5,743 nucleotides of DNA from Clostridiales bacterium (GTDB lineage: Bacteria > Bacillota > Clostridia > Christensenellales > CAG-1252): the NCBI GenBank assembly GCA_003445835.1, contig DMCI01000064.1, positions 1 through 5,743 of the forward strand, written 5' to 3'. Each line of letters begins with the position of its first letter. The first letter of the stretch is position 1. A model generated the notes under the pieces. That model searched no databases. It saw only the letters and a list, made by a program, of their open reading frames with translations, and had not been told where the DNA came from. Below, in pieces: positions 4,316-5,743 of this stretch. A program made the translations under genes and the position numbers.

Positions 4316-5590
4316 CTACTTAATGATATCCGTGCCGAGATACGGGACCAAAACGTCAGGCACTCTGACGCTGCCGTCCGCGTTTTGGAACTGCTCCACG
4401 ATGGCGGGGATAAGTCTGCTGGTGGCAAGTCCGCTGCCGTTCAAGGTGTGGACGAAGAGGTTTTTGCCCGTCTGCGGATCCTTGTAGCGGGTGCCGTTTC
4501 TTCTGGCTTGATAGTCGTTTGCGTTGGAGACCGAGCTGACTTCCTTGTAAATACCCATCGAGGGGATCCAAACTTCTACGTCGTACGTACGCGCCATCGA
4601 CGCGCTGCAATCGCCCGCGGCAAGTTTGCTGACGCGGAAGTGGAGACCGAGCTTTTTGACGAGGTTCGCCGCCTTGTTGACAAGCTCCTCAAACGCTTCT
4701 TTGCTCTTTTCCTGCGAAGAGTAGATGACCATTTCCACCTTGTTGAACTGATGACCGCGGATCATACCGCGTTCCTCCGAACGGTAGCTGCCCGCTTCCT
4801 TGCGGTAGCAAGGCGTATAAGCGAAGAACTTCATCGGAAGCTTTGCCCCGTCGATGATCTCGCCCGCATACATGTTGACGAGCGCCGTCTCCGCCGTGGG
4901 AAGCATGAAGTGTCCCTTCTTGCGATCTTCGCCTTCCAGCCAGTATACTTCGTCCTCAAACTTGGGGAATTGACCCGCGCCGAAACCGCAAGAGTACGAA
5001 AGTTGATGCGGCGGAAGAATGAACTCGTAGCCGTCCTTTAAGTGCTCGTTGACAAAGTAGTTTAAGATCGCCCATTCGAGGCGTGCGCCCATCCCGCGGT
5101 AGATCCAGTATCCGCCGCCGGCAAGCTTGACGCCGCGTTCGTAGTCGATAAGTCCGAGTTTGGTGCAAAGATCCACGTGGTTTTGCGGCGTAAAATCAAA
5201 TACGGGTTTTTCGCCTTCGATGCGGACGACCTGGTTGTTTTCCTTTTCACCTGCGACGACGTCCTCGTCGGGAAGGTTGGGAAGACGAGCCAAAAAGTCG
5301 TTGATCTTTTCTTCCAGTTCGTTGATCTTGGCGTCAGACGCGGTGATCTTGTCGCCGATCTCACGCATCTCCTTAAAGATCTCGGTCGTATCCTTGCCCT
5401 GCTTCTTGTAGAGGGGGATCTCGCCGCTGACCTTGTTTCTTTTTGCCTTCAAGGTCTCCACTTCGGCGATCAAGGCCCTGCGGTCTTTATCCCATACGAG
5501 CAATTCGTCAAAAGAAACGATCGCGCCCTTTTTGGCAAGAGCCGCCGCCACGCTGTCACTATCCTTTCTAATCAATTGCAAATCAATCAT
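4316..5590 (-). CDS. serS: Serine--tRNA ligase
   Basis: This encodes 424 residues, full length for bacterial SerRS, which charges tRNA-Ser (and tRNA-Sec where present) with serine in the cytoplasm. The N-terminal part begins MIDLQLIRKD and forms the two long antiparallel helices (about 30-100) that grip the tRNA long variable arm. Class II motifs follow: the TAE serine-binding segment (232-234, in LPTAETAL), motif 2 around CYRKEAGSYRSEERG (261-275) with RGHQFNKVEM (278-287), and motif 3 NGSGLATSR (384-392) with R392. The TAETAL and AGSYRSEERGMIRG wording differs from the common TAEVPL and AGSAGRDTRGLIRQH forms and marks a recognised SerRS subgroup seen in some bacteria. The ATG at 5588-5590 is preceded by AAGG about 7 nt away, a weaker site than its neighbours. 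No T-box leader fits in the 42-nt gap to the upstream gene, so it is probably cotranscribed with that gene. Its stop codon overlaps the SIS gene ribosome binding site. Confidence 0.97.
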   Translation of the reverse strand: MIDLQLIRKDSDSVAAALAKKGAIVSFDELLVWDKDRRALIAEVETLKAKRNKVSGEIPLYKKQGKDTTEIFKEMREIGDKITASDAKINELEEKINDFLARLPNLPDEDVVAGEKENNQVVRIEGEKPVFDFTPQNHVDLCTKLGLIDYERGVKLAGGGYWIYRGMGARLEWAILNYFVNEHLKDGYEFILPPHQLSYSCGFGAGQFPKFEDEVYWLEGEDRKKGHFMLPTAETALVNMYAGEIIDGAKLPMKFFAYTPCYRKEAGSYRSEERGMIRGHQFNKVEMVIYSSQEKSKEAFEELVNKAANLVKKLGLHFRVSKLAAGDCSASMARTYDVEVWIPSMGIYKEVSSVSNANDYQARRNGTRYKDPQTGKNLFVHTLNGSGLATSRLIPAIVEQFQNADGSVRVPDVLVPYLGTDIIK

Positions 5591-5610
5591 AGTCCTACCT
5601 TCTATTTTTT

Positions 5611-5624
5611 CCGCCCTTGGGCGG
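5611..5624. repeat. GC-rich hairpin between the amidohydrolase gene and serS
   Basis: CCGCCC and GGGCGG are adjacent with TT between them; a realistic RNA hairpin is CCGCC/GGCGG with a 4-nt loop. On the minus (transcribed) strand it is followed by six A, not T, so it is not an intrinsic terminator for the operon. It lies 20 nt upstream of the serS ATG and could affect RNA processing or serS translation. Confidence 0.6.
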
Positions 5625-5632
5625 CAGTATGC

Positions 5633-5743
5633 TTATACGCCAAGCAGTTTTGCCACGTTGTTGTAGAGGATATCTTCCCTCTCTTCCTCCGTGAGGTCAA
5701 GCGCCAAAAACCGCTTCAATTCCTCGTCGTGCCTCCACATCGG
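5633..5743 (-). CDS. Amidohydrolase (Amidohydro_2 type), C-terminal end, cut by right edge
   Basis: Only the last 36 codons and the stop are present. The end reads PMWRHDEELKRF ... LTEEEREDILYNNVAKLLGV, which matches the typical close of metal-dependent amidohydrolases of the amidohydrolase-2 superfamily: the residues after the late catalytic aspartate (usually S/TDFPMW or SDYP), then an E-E-R-E-x-I-L-Y-x-N-x-x-x-L-L-G helix. The substrate cannot be judged from this fragment, and the catalytic residues lie outside the window. It runs on the same strand as serS, 42 nt before it, with no promoter or terminator visible in between, so they probably share a transcript. Family assignment is from the tail pattern only; a related TIM-barrel hydrolase cannot be excluded. 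Confidence 0.75.
   Translation of the reverse strand, partial: PMWRHDEELKRFLALDLTEEEREDILYNNVAKLLGV

Noticed and set aside
4306..4428. 41-residue N-terminal extension of the SIS protein
   Set aside because: It overlaps the serS 3' end in another frame, has low-complexity shadow-like sequence, and the ATG at 4305 has a proper ribosome binding site.
3445..5041. Long plus-strand open frames (292 and 321 codons) over the SIS gene and serS
   Set aside because: Both are antisense shadows of well-identified genes and lack ribosome binding sites.
5601..5624. Plus-strand terminator made from the T-run and GC hairpin
   Set aside because: The T-run precedes the hairpin on the plus strand and becomes an A-run after it on the minus strand, so the order is wrong for either direction.
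5591..5632. T-box riboswitch or separate promoter for serS
   Set aside because: The gap is only 42 nt, far too short for a T-box, and no -35/-10 pair is visible in it.
1..5743. Mobile elements, CRISPR arrays, tRNA or rRNA genes
   Set aside because: No transposase, terminal repeats, regularly spaced repeats or tRNA-like cloverleaf were seen; gaps are too small for such elements.

Overview
The window is a gene-dense stretch of a bacterial chromosome and most likely comes from a Bacillota (Firmicutes) genome, probably of the Clostridia. The reasons are the AAGGAG-type ribosome binding sites before most genes, two textbook sigma-A promoters with 17-bp spacers, a PyrR protein with a PyrR-type RNA attenuator in its own leader, and intrinsic terminators at transcription-unit ends. 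The genus cannot be told from the sequence alone. I see no mobile element, CRISPR array, tRNA or rRNA.

Layout. Positions 1-2234 hold a minus-strand pyrimidine biosynthesis unit: promoter, PyrR-controlled attenuator, pyrR, pyrC (dihydroorotase) and the start of carB (carbamoyl-phosphate synthase large subunit), which runs off the left edge. The genes are 9 and 17 nt apart. pyrB and carA, which usually lie between pyrC and carB in Bacillota, are not in this stretch. From 2333 to 2715 a short plus-strand unit encodes a DUF378-type two-helix membrane protein and, overlapping its stop codon by one base, a 48-residue protein with a basic front half and an acidic back half. A bidirectional terminator (2715-2755) separates this unit from the convergent gene hup (HU protein), which has its own strong promoter. 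Positions 3226-3256 are the terminator of a second minus-strand operon: a partial amidohydrolase at the right edge, then serS (seryl-tRNA synthetase), then a two-SIS-domain sugar-phosphate isomerase/deaminase-like gene.

How the parts work together. PyrR would sense uridine nucleotides, bind the leader hairpin at 2161-2193 and so let the terminator at 2095-2119 form, switching off pyrR, pyrC and carB when pyrimidines are plentiful. Both same-strand pairs pyrR/pyrC and serS/SIS place the upstream stop codon next to or inside the downstream Shine-Dalgarno sequence, which suggests translational coupling. The hup gene is a monocistronic housekeeping unit.

Most of the window is ordinary housekeeping DNA. 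The parts that deserve a second look are the complete PyrR attenuator, the coupled 48-residue orphan gene beside the DUF378 gene, the unusual pyr gene order, the serS/SIS pairing, and a 22-bp A/T-rich palindrome fused to the U-tract of the SIS terminator.
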